Part shown: positions 35,601 through 48,021 of the stretch, piece after piece
How the letters are laid out: every line of letters begins with the position of its first letter
Numbering within the stretch: the stretch's first letter is position 1
From: Pseudoscleropodium purum
Lineage: Eukaryota; Streptophyta; Bryopsida; Hypnales; Brachytheciaceae
NCBI GenBank assembly: GCA_963969395.1
Contig: OZ017795.1
Coordinates: forward strand, 18,388,063 to 18,452,062
Direction: 5' to 3'
DNA length: 64,000 nt
Notes under the pieces: model-generated
What the model was told of the DNA's origin: nothing
Database searches by the model: none
Seen by the model: only the letters and a program-made list of their open reading frames with translations
Translations under genes and position numbers: made by a program

Positions 35601-37617
35601 GCAGGTAAGCTTCTCCAATTTCAATTAAATCGACAATTCTCCAATCACCAAACATGAGAGGCACAAGCAGTTTTTCCTTTCATAACTAAGACATATATAG
35701 GTTTCAGTTTTGTACAATTGATATACCGATTTTTTCATGCTGCCTGAGGATCACCAATCGCTATTGAAGCCAGACTTCTGCTTGTATTAGCATGTAGGCC
35801 AATTTCAATTAGATCTCCGATTTTCCTTTGGTAACCATGATGTTTATAGATTTCACTTCAGTACAATTGTACGTCATTTTCCATTTTAACTGAGAATTGC
35901 CTCTTGAATGGAACCTCCTTTCAGGGTTAGCGTCGAAGCCTCGAGCTGTGAGCCGAGTGGTGGCTGCCATCAAGAGTGCCGGTGCGATGGTGAGCTTAAT
36001 CCAGTTCCTGGAGGCTCCTCAACCCGACTTACGTGTAGTCTCAGTCCGCCTCCTTTACATGCTCTCTTTCTACATGGGGCAGGAGCTTGCCGACGGCTTG
36101 CGCGTCACCACACGCCAATTAAGCACCTTAGTGAAGCTCATCGGTGCTTCTGGCGTGACTGAGGAGCAAGCCTTCGCAACTGGCTTACTCGCCAACCTCC
36201 CCTTACAAGACACCTACCTCACCCGGGCTTTACTCGAACAGAACGCACTTCCCATGATTGTCGACCGCATCAACGAAGTGAAGAAGGGCGTGGTGAAGAT
36301 CGGCGGGGGGCGCCATATTGCTGCTTTTCAGAAAGGCTTGGTGGGCGTGCTACTACGGTTCACATACCAACTGGACGACCTTGAAGTCCTGCAAATGGCC
36401 CAGAATTATGACTTGGCTAGCTTGTTTACTGAGCTGTTGCAGACTTCGAGTCTAGACGAGGTGCAACAGTCGTCGGCGCAAGGGTTGGAGATCTTGTCTA
36501 CGAAGTCTAAGCAGTTGTCGGTAGCGCCGGTGACGCCAGTGCCGGAACCATATTTCGCCTGCTTCCCATGTTGGACTAAACCTCCACCGCCGAAGGTGCC
36601 CACTTGTGTGCTGCATGGGGGATTGTGCTCAGCGAAGTCTAGTTTTTGTTTGATCGAAGCGGATGCCATTGGGCCGCTCGTGGCGTGCCTGGACCACCGC
36701 AATACCAGCCTGGTGGAGGCCGCCATGGGAGCGCTGACGACGGTGCTGGTGGATGGGGTGAACATTGATCAAGGCGTGGGGGTAAGGGATGCTGACTTTG
36801 CCGTTTCTATGAGCGCTTTGTACAATGAATTTGTTGGTGACAAAATAGTCGTTTATGTCTTCACGAGGATGAGGATTATGTCTTCCTGAGAGTAGGAGAA
36901 AGAACGGATTGTTGTTGTTTGCAATAATATCCATTACCAATTATGCACTGTCCGTGAAGCAAGTCAATAGAATCTTCGCGGCTGTGGTTTACCGCTGCGC
37001 TTCCGTTCTAAAGTAATCTATGTATTAGATAACTGAACAAGGGCCACTAGGCTTGAGTCGGTTATCGGACATAACCCTCTCTCCAAACTAGATTGTCAAA
37101 TCCTGGAGATCCACTGCCCTCTCCAAGAGTGTGAGGAAGATGGGTTTATGACTCTGAACTACCCCTTCCAACCCCAAGTGACACGAGAGGCTTATGATAT
37201 TTGCAATTAGCAGAGTGAAGGTTCCATGAGATGTTCCTGAGTTCCAATTGCTTGCTATTAGAATCAGTCAATTGAAGCTATGCCCAAACTAAGACGTTTG
37301 ATAACCCCTGTTGTGTATGTTCGGGGATCCTCTGCCAGGTGCTCCATGAAGCTGATGCGATCCACCCCATTTTGACCATCATGCAAGAGCATCGCACTGA
37401 GGTTCTGCGGCAGCGAGCGGTCTGGATGGTGGAACGAATCTTACGCAACACAGAGATGGCGCAAGCCATTTCCATCGACTCAGGGGTTCACACTTCCCTG
37501 GTGGATGCTTTCCGGTATGGAAATTTCCACGCGAAGCAGCTAGCTGAGAAGGCATTGAAAACTTTGAACAAAATACCGCAGTTCTCGATGGTGATGCCTC
37601 TTCCACGGAAACGATGA
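32603..37617 (+). CDS. U-box/ARM-repeat E3 ubiquitin ligase, SAUL1/PUB43/44-like
   Basis: Attaches ubiquitin to substrates; relatives PUB43/44 (SAUL1) act at the plasma membrane in senescence and immunity control. Five coding exons keep phase: 32603-33811, 34241-34550, 35152-35604, 35925-36781, 37339-37617, about 1035 residues. An N-terminal helical UND-like domain (about 1-240, CKAARDVQVERHNFDQC...) precedes the U-box at about 251-325 with YEAFICPLTKQIM, LENGETYEKSAIERWF, TCPVTGQ and IAFRNTIEEW. ARM-type helical repeats follow, with family blocks CEKIGATNGAVLFLVGLTS, GRLQPLLDRL, LKEVAATILANVVN, LLHLISNTGPAIEAKLL-like text, a Cys-rich CVLHGGLCSAKSSFCLIEA and AVWMVERILR. ATG 32603 directly follows a possible acceptor; ATG 32582 in the same frame would add seven residues. 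Arabidopsis SAUL1 is about 800 residues, so this N-terminus is long, more like PUB42/43. Introns 1 and 2 carry repeats. Confidence 0.93.
33887..34181 (+). mobile_element. MITE, family 'AAGGTAGAG', in U-box gene intron 1
   Basis: About 295 bp entirely inside the first intron. The left end AAGGTAGAGGATACTATTTG and right end, reversed, AAGGTAGAATATACTAAAAC share their first eight bases and the TACTA block. Interior blocks ATGAATTTCTTTTGCAATTT and GTGGAGGAGGTTGTAAACCA mark the family. It is shorter than the other copies, so it probably has an internal deletion. The immediate flanks do not form a clear duplication. Confidence 0.7.
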
Positions 37618-38309
37618 GCAGCATTTTGATCTCTCTTTTTCCAGATAAAATCATGTTCTGAAGATTTCAAATATCACGTGTAGACTTAGGAGATTTCTGG
37701 AGCTTGAAGATTTGCAAACTTTGTAGAGTAGGAGGTGGAGTCTGCATTGATGGCAGGTTTCCACATAGCGTGGGACATTGGGGCGTCCTGGTCCTTCTGT
37801 TGTATCATACGTGCGCGAGGTGAATGACTGTGTGCTTAGAACTCCTTGCTATTATACATGCACGGTTGTGTGTTTTTCTAGGATGCAAGGTGAACGATAT
37901 GTAGTATAAGGTAATTCAAGTATACAGGTAGCTTATTCATTCTTTTCATCCCATGGATTTTTTCAATAACTGACTCGAGTTCAAAGTCCCATAATGCCAT
38001 TCAAGCCAAAGATTTTTGAACCATTTCAGATGCTTCGTTGGTTTGTCTCTGTGTGGCACTTGTTTGTGTTTTCGGCATTGAATGGATGCCTGATTTCTTG
38101 CTTGTGCTAAAGATCTTGTGCTTGGATTGCCTAGTTGTGCTTAGATGCTTAGTGTACTTCCCTTACCTCAAAAGCTCCTTCCTTCTGTTTGTCACTAAAT
38201 TTATCCCCTAGCTGGTAGTGGTGAATGAATACTAGGTATGCTATGACAATAAAGATTTTCAAGAACATCATCTATCCCATCCCCCAAAAAAACTCAATTG
38301 ACCCTTCCT

Positions 38310-38580
38310 ACCTTACCTTTTGCATACGGCATTCCTATGCCATGTTTTTTCTTTTGTGTCTTATGTCAAAACTTTTTGCTTGTGACATCTCTAGGTCAAA
38401 TCTTTTCGGGTGCCTTGTCCTACCTTTTGCATACGGCCTTCATGTGTTGCATCTTTTGGATGTGTTGTGTCATAATGTTTGCCTACAAGCCTTTCTAGGA
38501 CACATCTTTAGAGTGCCTTATCCTACCTTTTTCATACAGCCTTCATGTGTCACATCTTTTGGATGTGTTGTGTTATAACT
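38310..38580 (+). repeat. ~105-bp tandem repeat, about 2.7 copies
   Basis: The phrase CCTA-CCTTTTGCATACGGC(A/C)TTC recurs at about 38320, 38420 and 38523. Each copy is followed by a CATCTTTTGGATGTGTTGTG-like block and TCTAGG. The third copy is truncated. The repeat is open in one plus-strand frame, but composition does not suggest a protein. Confidence 0.75.
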
Positions 38581-38587
38581 CATAATT

Positions 38588-38770
38588 CTTCCATACAGCA
38601 TTGGAATGTCACATTCTCCATAGCATTGGCATGGTAGTGAAGGAGCCATGGCATACCTGAATTTGTCCATAACAGAGGCTCAGCATTGGAATGTCACATT
38701 CTCTATAGCGTTGGCACGGCAATGAAGGAGTAGTGGTGTACCCAAAATCATCCATAACAAAGGCTCATTG
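38588..38770 (+). repeat. ~100-bp tandem duplication
   Basis: Two copies begin with CAGCATTGGAATGTCACATT (about 38598 and 38692) and continue through CATAGC(A/G)TTGGCA and GAAGGAG, ending in CCATAACA(G/A)AGGCTCA. They differ at a handful of positions. Confidence 0.85.
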
Positions 38771-38779
38771 GCACGCTAA

Positions 38780-39120
38780 AATTCTTTTTTATTTCAAAGG
38801 TAGTATGGATGATCATAGGAGAGGAAAAGCACCAAATACTTGTAAGCAAGATATGAAAACACCAATCAAAGGTATCATCCTAGATGGAACATAAAATGAA
38901 AAAATAAATCTTGAAGATCAAGCTTGGCTCATTGTGAACCTCCACTAGCATTATAAAAATTCTAAGGCCAAAGGAAGGCTACCAATTCTTCACCTCTACA
39001 ATGCAATTATAGAAAATTATTATTATTATATTTATTTTTAAATTTGTAATCTGATGTGACACTACTAGTACCATGTGCCATGTCAATACCACGTTAGATT
39101 GACTATTTGATTGTTTTTTT
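38780..39120 (+). repeat. Dispersed ~340-bp repeat, copy 1
   Basis: Matches 61928-62275 in the same orientation over the whole stretch, from TTATTTCAAAGG through TTGTAAGCAAGATATGAAAA and AATCAAGCTTGGC, to GTAATCTGATGT and a T-rich end. The poly-T/T-rich end of both copies would fit the reversed 3' tail of a retroposed sequence such as a SINE, though no polymerase III promoter was identified. Confidence 0.8.
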
Positions 39121-39125
39121 ATTAT

Positions 39126-39902
39126 TTTTCTTTCTTCAATGTAACAATAGTCTACATTTCAAGAGAGGGTCAGTTTTAGTGACTACTACATTTCAATTCA
39201 AAAATTCAAAACTAATTCCACAAAGATCTAAAAAATATGAAACAATTTGAACTAGATGCCAATTCCCTTCTTTTTCCTCCAAAAACTTAATGAAAATTAT
39301 TTCAAGAAGTTTATTCAAGAATTGAACAATAGTATACATTTCAAGAGGCGGGCGCTTTTAGTGACCACTGCATTTCAACTTCAAAAATTCAAAACTAATT
39401 CTACAAAGATCCAAAAAGTATAAAACAACTTGAGTTAGATGCCAATTCCTTTTTTTAGCCCAAACAAAAATTAACTTAAATTTTTTTCAAGAAGTTTAAT
39501 CCCCCCAAAAAATGCAATGAGCTTTTGATAGACCACTTTAATTAACAACAGACTACCTTAATAAGTGATGTCTCCCATGCTGGGTTAGCATGAAGGTCTG
39601 GTAACAACAGGGGATGGCCCCCTGTACACAAGGTTGCATTCCTCGCACTTTATTAAAGTAGGCATGGTAGTCTGCCCTTAAAAGGTAGTCTGCTCTCAAA
39701 GTGACCATTGAAGAGCTTATTGCCTTTTCAGGGAAGTTAAACTCCTTGAAAATAATTTTCAGTAAATTTTCTTCGGAAGAAAAATAAAATTGGCATCTAT
39801 CTCAAATGGTTTCATATTTTTTGGACCTTTGTGGAATTAGTTATGAATTTAAAAATGACCACCTCTTAAAATGTACACTATAGGTACATTGAAGAAAAAG
39901 AA
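39126..39902. mobile_element. Inverted-repeat element: two direct copies plus one inverted copy of a ~180-bp unit
   Basis: Units at about 39132-39310 and 39310-39500 are direct copies (ACAATAGT(C/A)TACATTTCAAG, then AAATTCAAAACTAATTC and AGATGCCAATTCC). A third copy at about 39732-39902 is inverted (GGAATTAGTTATGAATTT, GACCACC). The spacer 39500-39730 has its own partial palindrome (AGACTACCTTAATAAGTG against CACTTTATTAAAGTAGGC). A fourth copy is at 50640-50815. Transcripts would fold into a long hairpin. Confidence 0.7.
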
Positions 39903-40430
39903 ATATACCTTTTTACCATGTTAACTTTTAGAGCACAGTTTCTTTTATACTAGACCACCTTACACATCCATATTCATACCCTACCTAAACCCACCATCAT
40001 CACCACTTGGTGTACACATGCATCTCTAAAATCAACATATGTATATATGTCTCTTTGTTGAAGAAAGGATTTTTGATACCTCTACCAAAATAAACTTTGA
40101 CCCTTTATAATTTTTCATACAATACTCACATGCCACATTCTTCGATGCGTTGGCACACAACAGTAGCCCAAAGTGAAGTTGAAATGCAATGATTAGTAAA
40201 AGCAATCCCCTCCTCAAATGTACAATCATTGGTACATTGAAGAAAGCATAATTACCTCTATTTCATAGGCACTTTTAGCTAAAGCACATTCAAGTGCTTT
40301 CAGAGCAAACTACCCTACATCCAAAACTGCATTGTAATTAAAACTACCATATATCATCACTTGGTATACATCTTTAAAATCAATATGTATGTATGTGTAT
40401 ATCAATTGAAGAAAATATTTTAAAACAGCA
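39880..40430 (+). repeat. Diverged tandem duplication with ~330-bp period
   Basis: About 39870-40055 resembles about 40215-40405: AAATGTACA..AT..GGTACATTGAAGAA, then CTTTTAG..(A)AAGCACA..., TCATCACTTGGT(G/A)TACA and AAAATCAA..TATGTATATATG. Copies are clearly related but substituted and differ in length. Confidence 0.6.
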
Positions 40431-43400
40431 TTAAATGAGATTTTAGCCCCCAAGAGGGCTATGAGTTCCCCTACATGTAGTTGGATTCCCAAACTCTATG
40501 CATTGTCCACAACAATTGCATGACATGGCAACAGCAACTATCACATCATTTTTTTTTCAACTTTTTTTGTATTTAAATAGTTTTTTTAAATTAAAAAAAT
40601 TTGACAATGGCTATTCCCAGACTGTTGGGAGACAATGTTGGGACAAGCCCAAACAACCCTCCACACACACCAAAAAAATCTAATGGATAAAAGTATTGTT
40701 TGGGACTATGCCTTTTGCTTTACATAACATAGACTTGATTGATGCTTAAAAAACAAATTGGTATCCATAGAAATCATCCTATGGATACCATGAGAATCAT
40801 TGGCATAAAAAAGTGCAAAAGCACTTGTGCATTAGAAGTGAAACTATTGTTGAAGACCTCCCTTTTTCACCACAAAATTCCAAGAATGAATAGTTATACT
40901 TCTATCCTACATAGAAAGATTTTCTATCATTGCATCATTTATGGGTAAACCTTGAAGCATTGCTTAGGCCAAAAAGTAGCCAAAGGATGATTTATAAGAT
41001 TACTATAAAAATGAAAAATTACACCTATTGGTCCATAAATATAATTATTTTTGGCAAAATACCTTGTTGATAGTAAGGAGAGAGAAACTTTTGTGTATTA
41101 GTATAGTTGGTGAAGACCTAAATCAACTCTTAGCCCCTAATCACCCAAGCTTGGTTTGGGCGTTTCAAGTGTGCATTTTTTATATTTTAGAAACAAGATC
41201 TAAGTGGAAGTCAAGCAAAGAAAATTGAAATATAACCGTAGGATCTTTGAATTGAAGACTCTGCAAAGTGTGACTTGCAAAAAGAATTGGAGGTTTGAAT
41301 GCATAAGTTACTTGCTCCCTTTTTTTTATTGCAGAATTTTTTCACCTACCCACATCTTCAAATACTAATGGAGGTGGAAAACCTTGAAAAATGGTACTGA
41401 AAAAAAAAATGAGCATGTGACTGGTTTTCTTTTCCTTCATTGAAATCAATCAATTGCCTCTCCATGTCAAACAATTCAAAATTTTGACCCCTCAATGCCC
41501 GAGGCTACAAATTCTAGTTTTAATAATACTTTGAAGTTAAATAAAACCTAACAAAGTTTCTATTTTTAGTATTTTATATAATTTTTTAAATTATTTTCAT
41601 AGTCTAGTTTTAACATTAAAAATCTAATTTTGAAAATGATTGATTATGATTTTTCTATTCAAGATTGTTTGCGAAGGTGTTCATTGCAATCTTGACTTCT
41701 TGTAGAGTTGAGAGCTAGTGGAAAACTGGAAATGAGCCTCAAATAAACTAGATCTTTGAGAAAAATTCACATTAGAAATTCATTTATTTTAATTTCAGTT
41801 ATTTGAGAAGCCATAAATTGATTTGGGTTATGCATGTATATTATGTCATTTAACCTTGTATTTTTTTGGTGACCATTTTTTTAGATTTGACATGCAAAAA
41901 GAGAATTGAAAGACTTCAAATCACTTTTACAATTTTAATATCGTCATGATCAAAGATTATAGTCTTTCAAACCATTAGTGATATTGTTGTGTTTTCTTTT
42001 CCAATGTGATCTTTAATATATCTAGTTTGAATTTGTACAATTTTAATTCAAAAAAATTGTACAACTTATCAAAATGGTGTCTTTTTGTTCAATTTAGAGC
42101 AAATTACTAGAAGCTCAAAGAAGGCCTTAGGCATTTAGGGACTAAATGAATTTGCAATAGAAATATTAAATAGGTGTCAACCATTGCAAAAAAAATATTT
42201 TAGCTTCATATATTTGAAAAAAATTGTACTATAAAGCAAAAAATTCAATGGTGAATGCTTTGTACTGTACACAACCTTACAAACACAATGTACTTGAAAT
42301 TAGTGTAAAATTACATAAGAATTTTCTTTAGATGTCAAGGTTTTAGTTATTAGCTCCCTTATTGCCTAAGTTTCCTACTACCTATGTCAATAATGGGTTT
42401 TACGAGGCTTGTGGCCAACTCTCAAGTTCCCAATGCAAGTATATTCTAAATTCCAAATACATGCTCTCTCCACCACCTACAACAATACTCTTTACTAATT
42501 GGTAGAATAAAAGCCAATTTTAGGCCATTGCAAGAAACTAGATTTTTGAGATATTGGATTTTTTAAGAATTGCTAGACCTTGCATTGGAACCTACTACCT
42601 CTTGCGATGACGTGGCAAAATTTGATAGGATGTTGAACTTGCACAATAAGCATGGTTGTATTAGAGCAACTCTAAAAAATCATTGGGAATTGGTTAGCAA
42701 AAAATTCAAGTTCCTCATGATATTAGACTTACTACACTCCACTCTAGATGAAAAAATTCTAGAAAAGTATCTTCCCATTAGCTTCAATTTTACCTCAAAG
42801 TTTCTTGGACACCAAAGTATAGTGCCTTGGGCATTTAAGGATTAGAGTTGGTTATGTCTTTGCCTTCATGGCAATCAAAACAATTGTTGTTTTACTTCTA
42901 TATGAATAATTCAGTAGAAGGGAAGCATGTGGAGTGGAATAGCCTTCTTGTCAAAATATTCTTTTGTTTATTGATAATGAAAATGTGATGTTGTCACTTC
43001 TTTAACCCTAAAACAATGGACCTATTCTTAAGACCATTCAACATAAATTATCCTATGAAGATATGAATATGTTCAAAATTCAGAAATAGTAAATCTCTCA
43101 TGATGTAGGTACATGTTCTACCATGAAAGTGGTCCAATACCCACTTGAAAAGTTATAAGAATTAATACCTACAATCTACAAAGCTTTGAAAAAATTGAAT
43201 ATTGTGTCTTGCTTGGCCACAAATGAACTTTGGGTTGCATTATTTTGCAATAGAGTTTCTTTTATTGTATAAATGGTGTAATTGTTGTTGTATTCAAACA
43301 AAATATCATCTACAAAACTTTGCATTTTCATTTTTGTATTTTTTCCAATAATCCTAAAATTTTATCACATAAAGAACACTAGATTTGCCTCTATTATTTT

Positions 43401-43977
43401 TCAAAAGTTCCTTTGTGTATAATTATTCTATTTTTATTTCACAATGCATTTTTGACATCTATATATATGAAATTTTATTTCATTTTTCAAATTTGATATT
43501 TACATATTTTTCAAAATATGTAAAAAAAAGTGCATAATGTAAGAACATGAGTATGTGGGGTAAATTAGCTAATAGTACTATCATTAAAATAGATCTAGTA
43601 GTCATAGAACACATAATCCAACTATCTTAAAAAAATAAAAATAAAATATGATATAAAATTCAAAGATATTAGAGGAATATAGAACAATACTTCTAAATAT
43701 TATAGGAGACAAAAGCATTATCTCTTCAATAAATATTGTTGTAGTGAGAATGGTTACAAAAAGCACTAATGCTATTTTATATCTCTATCCTTTATGACAA
43801 TTGGTTTTAAGCAACAACTTTTGCATTATACCTTTTAATTAAATAACATATGTGAAGCAATATATTCTCAAGAAGATCTAATGATATATTTTTAAATCAT
43901 ACATTCTAGGTATATGTAGATTTATAGAATAGACACACTTACTTTGTAGAATTGAAAATTTCTTAAACATTTTTAAT

Positions 43978-43999
43978 TTATATATATATATATATATAA
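43978..43999. repeat. (TA)n microsatellite
   Basis: A run of about eleven TA dinucleotides in AT-rich spacer. Nothing else is visible around it. Confidence 0.9.
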
Positions 44000-44619
44000 T
44001 TAAATTTAAACTGTTTTTTTACTAGAACTCTCTAATCAATTATACTTGTCACAAAGGCAAAGCAATACATTTCAATGCTTTTTGTATCATTATTTTCATT
44101 GAAAAAGATGAATCTATTACTGGAAAGAATCCTTTACTTTACAAAAATTTACAAATCATGGTATATATTTTTTTTCAAAATGCAATATTTTGCATTCTTT
44201 TAAAAACTTTGAAAATTTTCATAGCAAAATGTACATTGAATTTGAAGTAGTAGAAATTTTTTTGCAAAATCGGTCTATCAAAGGCATATGGGTACATTGA
44301 TAGAATATATAAAAATTTCCCATTTGTTCTAGATGAAAAATCCTAAAAATAAATTGTGTCCTTTGTCAAATTGCATCAAAAAAACTAAATTCAGAAAATT
44401 CCATGATAGAAATTGGGATCATCTATATAATTCTTAACACAAGTATTCATTACCATATTTTTTGTATTCATACTATTTAGGAATTTTATATCAATTTTAT
44501 GTATAGCTTTGATATTTTGAATCTTAGATTGGTTTAATGGGTTCAAAAAGTATATTTTTTCAAAAAAAATTGAATGTATATTTTATACAAATTATAGGAT
44601 AAAAAATTAAAAATCCTTT

Positions 44620-44770
44620 CACTAGAAGAAAGATGGGTCCTAGGAAACCAAACTATAGTGTGAAAGCATGGTTCTAAAGACCCATTTGTCCACTAGCTTG
44701 GTGTCCAAATGGGCCTTTAGAACCATATTCTTGCATTGTAGTTTAGTTTTCTAGAATCTCCTACTAATTG
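44620..44770. mobile_element. Small foldback element with a CACTAG end
   Basis: Starts CACTAGAAGAAAGATGGGTC, very like the terminus of the CACTA element at 8929. Its first ~70 bases (ending GGTTCTAAAGACCCATTT) are inverted at about 44707-44770 (AAATGGGCCTTTAGAACCAT through CTAGAATCTCCTACT). It therefore forms a hairpin of about 150 bp. Probably a CACTA-derived MITE; the right terminus is degraded. Confidence 0.55.
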
Positions 44771-45117
44771 GTGTTTTGAATTTTTGAAGTAGATTATAAA
44801 TAAATTGTGGAAAAATAGAGCAAAATTTCTAGAATAAAATAAGTGCAAATCCAATGCAAAACTAGTATATATTAATGTTAAAATGTATGCAAATATCTAA
44901 GTAATAAAATAATTTGGATATTAAAAAATGTTTGTACTCATACATCTAACTATATAAGTATCCTATATATCCATGCATGTATCTAAATTGTCACCTCAAT
45001 ACATAGTCAACATTAGATTGTATAAGAGTTGAAAATTGGACTTCATATTAAATATGAAATTTGGGTTAAAATAGTATTATTGAAGCTTATAGAATTAATG
45101 TTACAAATAATTAGTAT

Positions 45118-46050
45118 TTAACCCTTAAATGATTTTGACTATATTTTCACCAAAACCGCTTCCAAATTGCCATTTTTAGTACAAGTATCAACTTTTACAA
45201 AAAAAACATTTATGAATATATGTAACCAAAAATCTTGTATTAAGCTTGTTTGAAAACATGTTAGAAAAATTTCATAAATTTCCACCGTGTAGATTGCAAG
45301 ATATTAGCATTTGAAATGATGAATTTTCTTTTTCTGGCCTTGCAAAAATCTAGGCAGTTGCACTTCAAAAGGTCACATTTATATGAAAAAATGTCCAAAA
45401 TGGTGGTTATTCCTTGAATTCATTTTCCAAGCAAGTTAGATATATACTTAAAAATTTTCAAATCATTTGGAATCATACAACACGTAGGAAAAAATAGTAA
45501 GTAGAAAGGAGTAGAGAATGATTCAAAATACTAAATTGTTAACAATTTATTTATGAAATTGAAAATTTCTAATTCCAATGGTTATAATGTTTTAATAAAC
45601 TATCTACGCTCAATGTTTTTATTTTTTTCCAAAAATACTGAAAATTGAGTTAAATAAAGGACTTCAAAGTTTGTCTTAGAAGAGAGATTCAATAACCCAC
45701 AAACTCCCACAAACTAAAATTCCTCATAACTTTTGACTCATTGATCAAAATGGAATGATTCAAAGCTTTCCATATATATATATTTGGAGAAGCAATTTCA
45801 AACTTTAATCTTTTTTTAAATGATATTTTTTTGTTGCCCGAGCTGCCTATCAAGCAATGAAAAGTGCATATCATATAATAACTTTTTAACCATGTAGTCA
45901 AAAGTTATAAATATTATTGGGCCTTGAAGCTACTTCTTTGTTACATGTCATGTTAAAATTTCAAAAAATAAAAATAAAAACTCCATTTGTAGTAAGCTGT
46001 CCAAAATTTCAATGTTGCCAAAAAATGTTGTTTGGGCATTTAGGGGTTAA
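45118..46050 (+). mobile_element. ~933 bp TTAACCCC-terminus element, second long copy
   Basis: The left end TTAACCCTTAAAT and right end ATTTAGGGGTTAA are inverted repeats differing at one position. The interior is homologous to 7506-8428 over most of its length in the same order, though substituted (roughly three quarters alike by eye). Near-equal length of two full copies supports the boundaries. No credible transposase frame. Confidence 0.65.
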
Positions 46051-47399
46051 CCTTGAAGCACTCTAACATCCAAAAGTGGAAGATGGAAAAAATAGAACGA
46101 GCTTCAGCTAACAAAGGGTAAGGATATTTCATCCATCCATTTGGGGAAATCTCAAGGATGATTTCCACCTCTTGTGTTGGATATAGGGGAGCCATTGTCG
46201 ACATCATTATTTTCTAATGTGATGATTCATGCCAAAAGATAAGGTAGAACAATCCAATGCCATCAACCACCCAATTCCAACATCTATTGAATTCCCCTAT
46301 GTGTGTCACTCACCCACCCATTACAAGAATCTTAGAAATCCATTAGCATCATGACAATGCACTTGGAGAGGGGCCACATCAATGTGGGATTTAGCATGGG
46401 TTTATCCAATCACGCTTTACTAATTTAGTACCAACAAAACTTTGAATAATCACACAAAATTCATTTCTTATCAAAGTGTCTTGATTCTACTTGCAAATGG
46501 ATTCCTTCAAACTTCTCAATCCTAGAAAAATATGTAAGTTGACAAATAGCTTCTCCAAGACACCTAGATAGCAAAATTCCTTGGTAATAGGCATGTTTAC
46601 CTTATTAGGATTTTCCAAAAATTTGCTTTGTCCAAATCTGCGAAAGTTGTTGAAAATGAAAATTTCAGCACAAGACGAACTTAGCAGAGCAACTGAGCTC
46701 TTTATTGAGTGCCCACACAATTGCCGCAAAGCAGAATCCAATAATATTCATGAGAATTCCATGTTGTCATACAAATGAGCTTCTACAATAAATAAAGCAG
46801 AAGTCATAAAAAACATCACACTCTGAGAAAGGTTTTGGGTTTCGTCACGGAACAGTATTTTATAGTGTTTTGGTTTGGTACAATATTCTTCATTTCTTTG
46901 TCAAGATGGACAAGGAAATTTTTTCTCATTTGAGTTGATTGGGCACTTGTTTCCTCCATTTCAGAACTTGAATGTACACCACTAATGTAATTTAGCCAAC
47001 ATTGATGGACTCACTCCCATTTGGTCTGGAATGCCTCGTAGTTTACCTTAACTGCATCCCATTACAACCTTGCCACCAATGTTATTTATCTAAAATGAAC
47101 TCTGTTTTGGTACAATACATTCATAGTGAAAAATAGAACATCAAAGAGTTTTTTAATCATGAGTTCTTCAATAATATATAGGATTTTTAAATATTATAAA
47201 ATGAAATTGATAATTGTTGTCATTAATATGCCATTAGGAAGTGGGAAAAAATTAGTAGCGTGAATTTCGATTTTTTTTAGTTATCGTACTATGGATATTC
47301 TTAACTTATAGACTCATGTTATAGAATCAACTATGTTTCTATTGTTCTTTACACTAGCAATGACAACTAACTAAAGAATTGGAACTCTAGAAACTTTGA

Positions 47400-47620
47400 A
47401 GACTAAAACAAATTAATTTGAATTCATTATTTGAAGTGAACAAATTTGAATTCGTTCATTCTCTAAAACAAATTAATTTGAATTCATTCTCTTAAATGAA
47501 TTAAATTGAATTGATTCTACGAAATATATTAATTTGAAATCATTCTATGAAATGAGTTAATTTGAATTGATTCTATGAAATGAATTCATTTGAATTTGTT
47601 CTATAAAATGAATTGTACAA
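47400..47620 (+). repeat. AT-rich short-period repeat (unit ~35 bp)
   Basis: Repeated variants of TTCTATGAAATGAATTAATTTGAATTGA occur at least five times with substitutions and length changes. Low-complexity satellite-like array. Confidence 0.75.
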
Positions 47621-47988
47621 AAATTTAATTAAATCCTTTAATAAATTTATTTTTGGTTATTTCTCTACAATTGATTACATTTTTCAAAATCAATCATAAT
47701 GCATAATTTATAAATCAACAAAATTAATTAATTTGAATATTTGATTTATATATTACATGTTTATATGAAGAAGCATAAACAAAATCCTATCGTTACTACC
47801 ACATACCTATATTACACAACCAAATCACACCATTGTTGACTTTCTAAAAGGAATTATTGTTTTCTTTTTGAATCATGTGGCTAATACAACTTCAACGACA
47901 TCTTTTGGGGTTAATTCACATTGCATAGCAATAGAGGGTGGTCATAGGTTTTTTTTAATCTCATTCACTAGTTGCTATTTTTTCATTT

Positions 47989-48021
47989 TGGGGGTGGGGG
48001 TGGGGGTGGGGGGTGGGTGGG
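47989..48021 (+). repeat. G-rich run of G4-5 tracts separated by T
   Basis: Consecutive GGGGGT units followed by GGGT units give at least five G-tracts of three or more in 33 bases on the plus strand. This meets the usual pattern for an intramolecular G-quadruplex. The surroundings are AT-rich. Confidence 0.9.

Noticed and set aside
42570..42845. 91-codon frame in AT-rich spacer
   Set aside because: It begins with a non-ATG start, is AT-biased and lacks any domain. It may be a very old transposon remnant, but that is not supportable.
46487..46778. Opposed 84- and 65-codon frames
   Set aside because: Both strands are open over the same region, which usually reflects composition; neither shows a recognisable domain.
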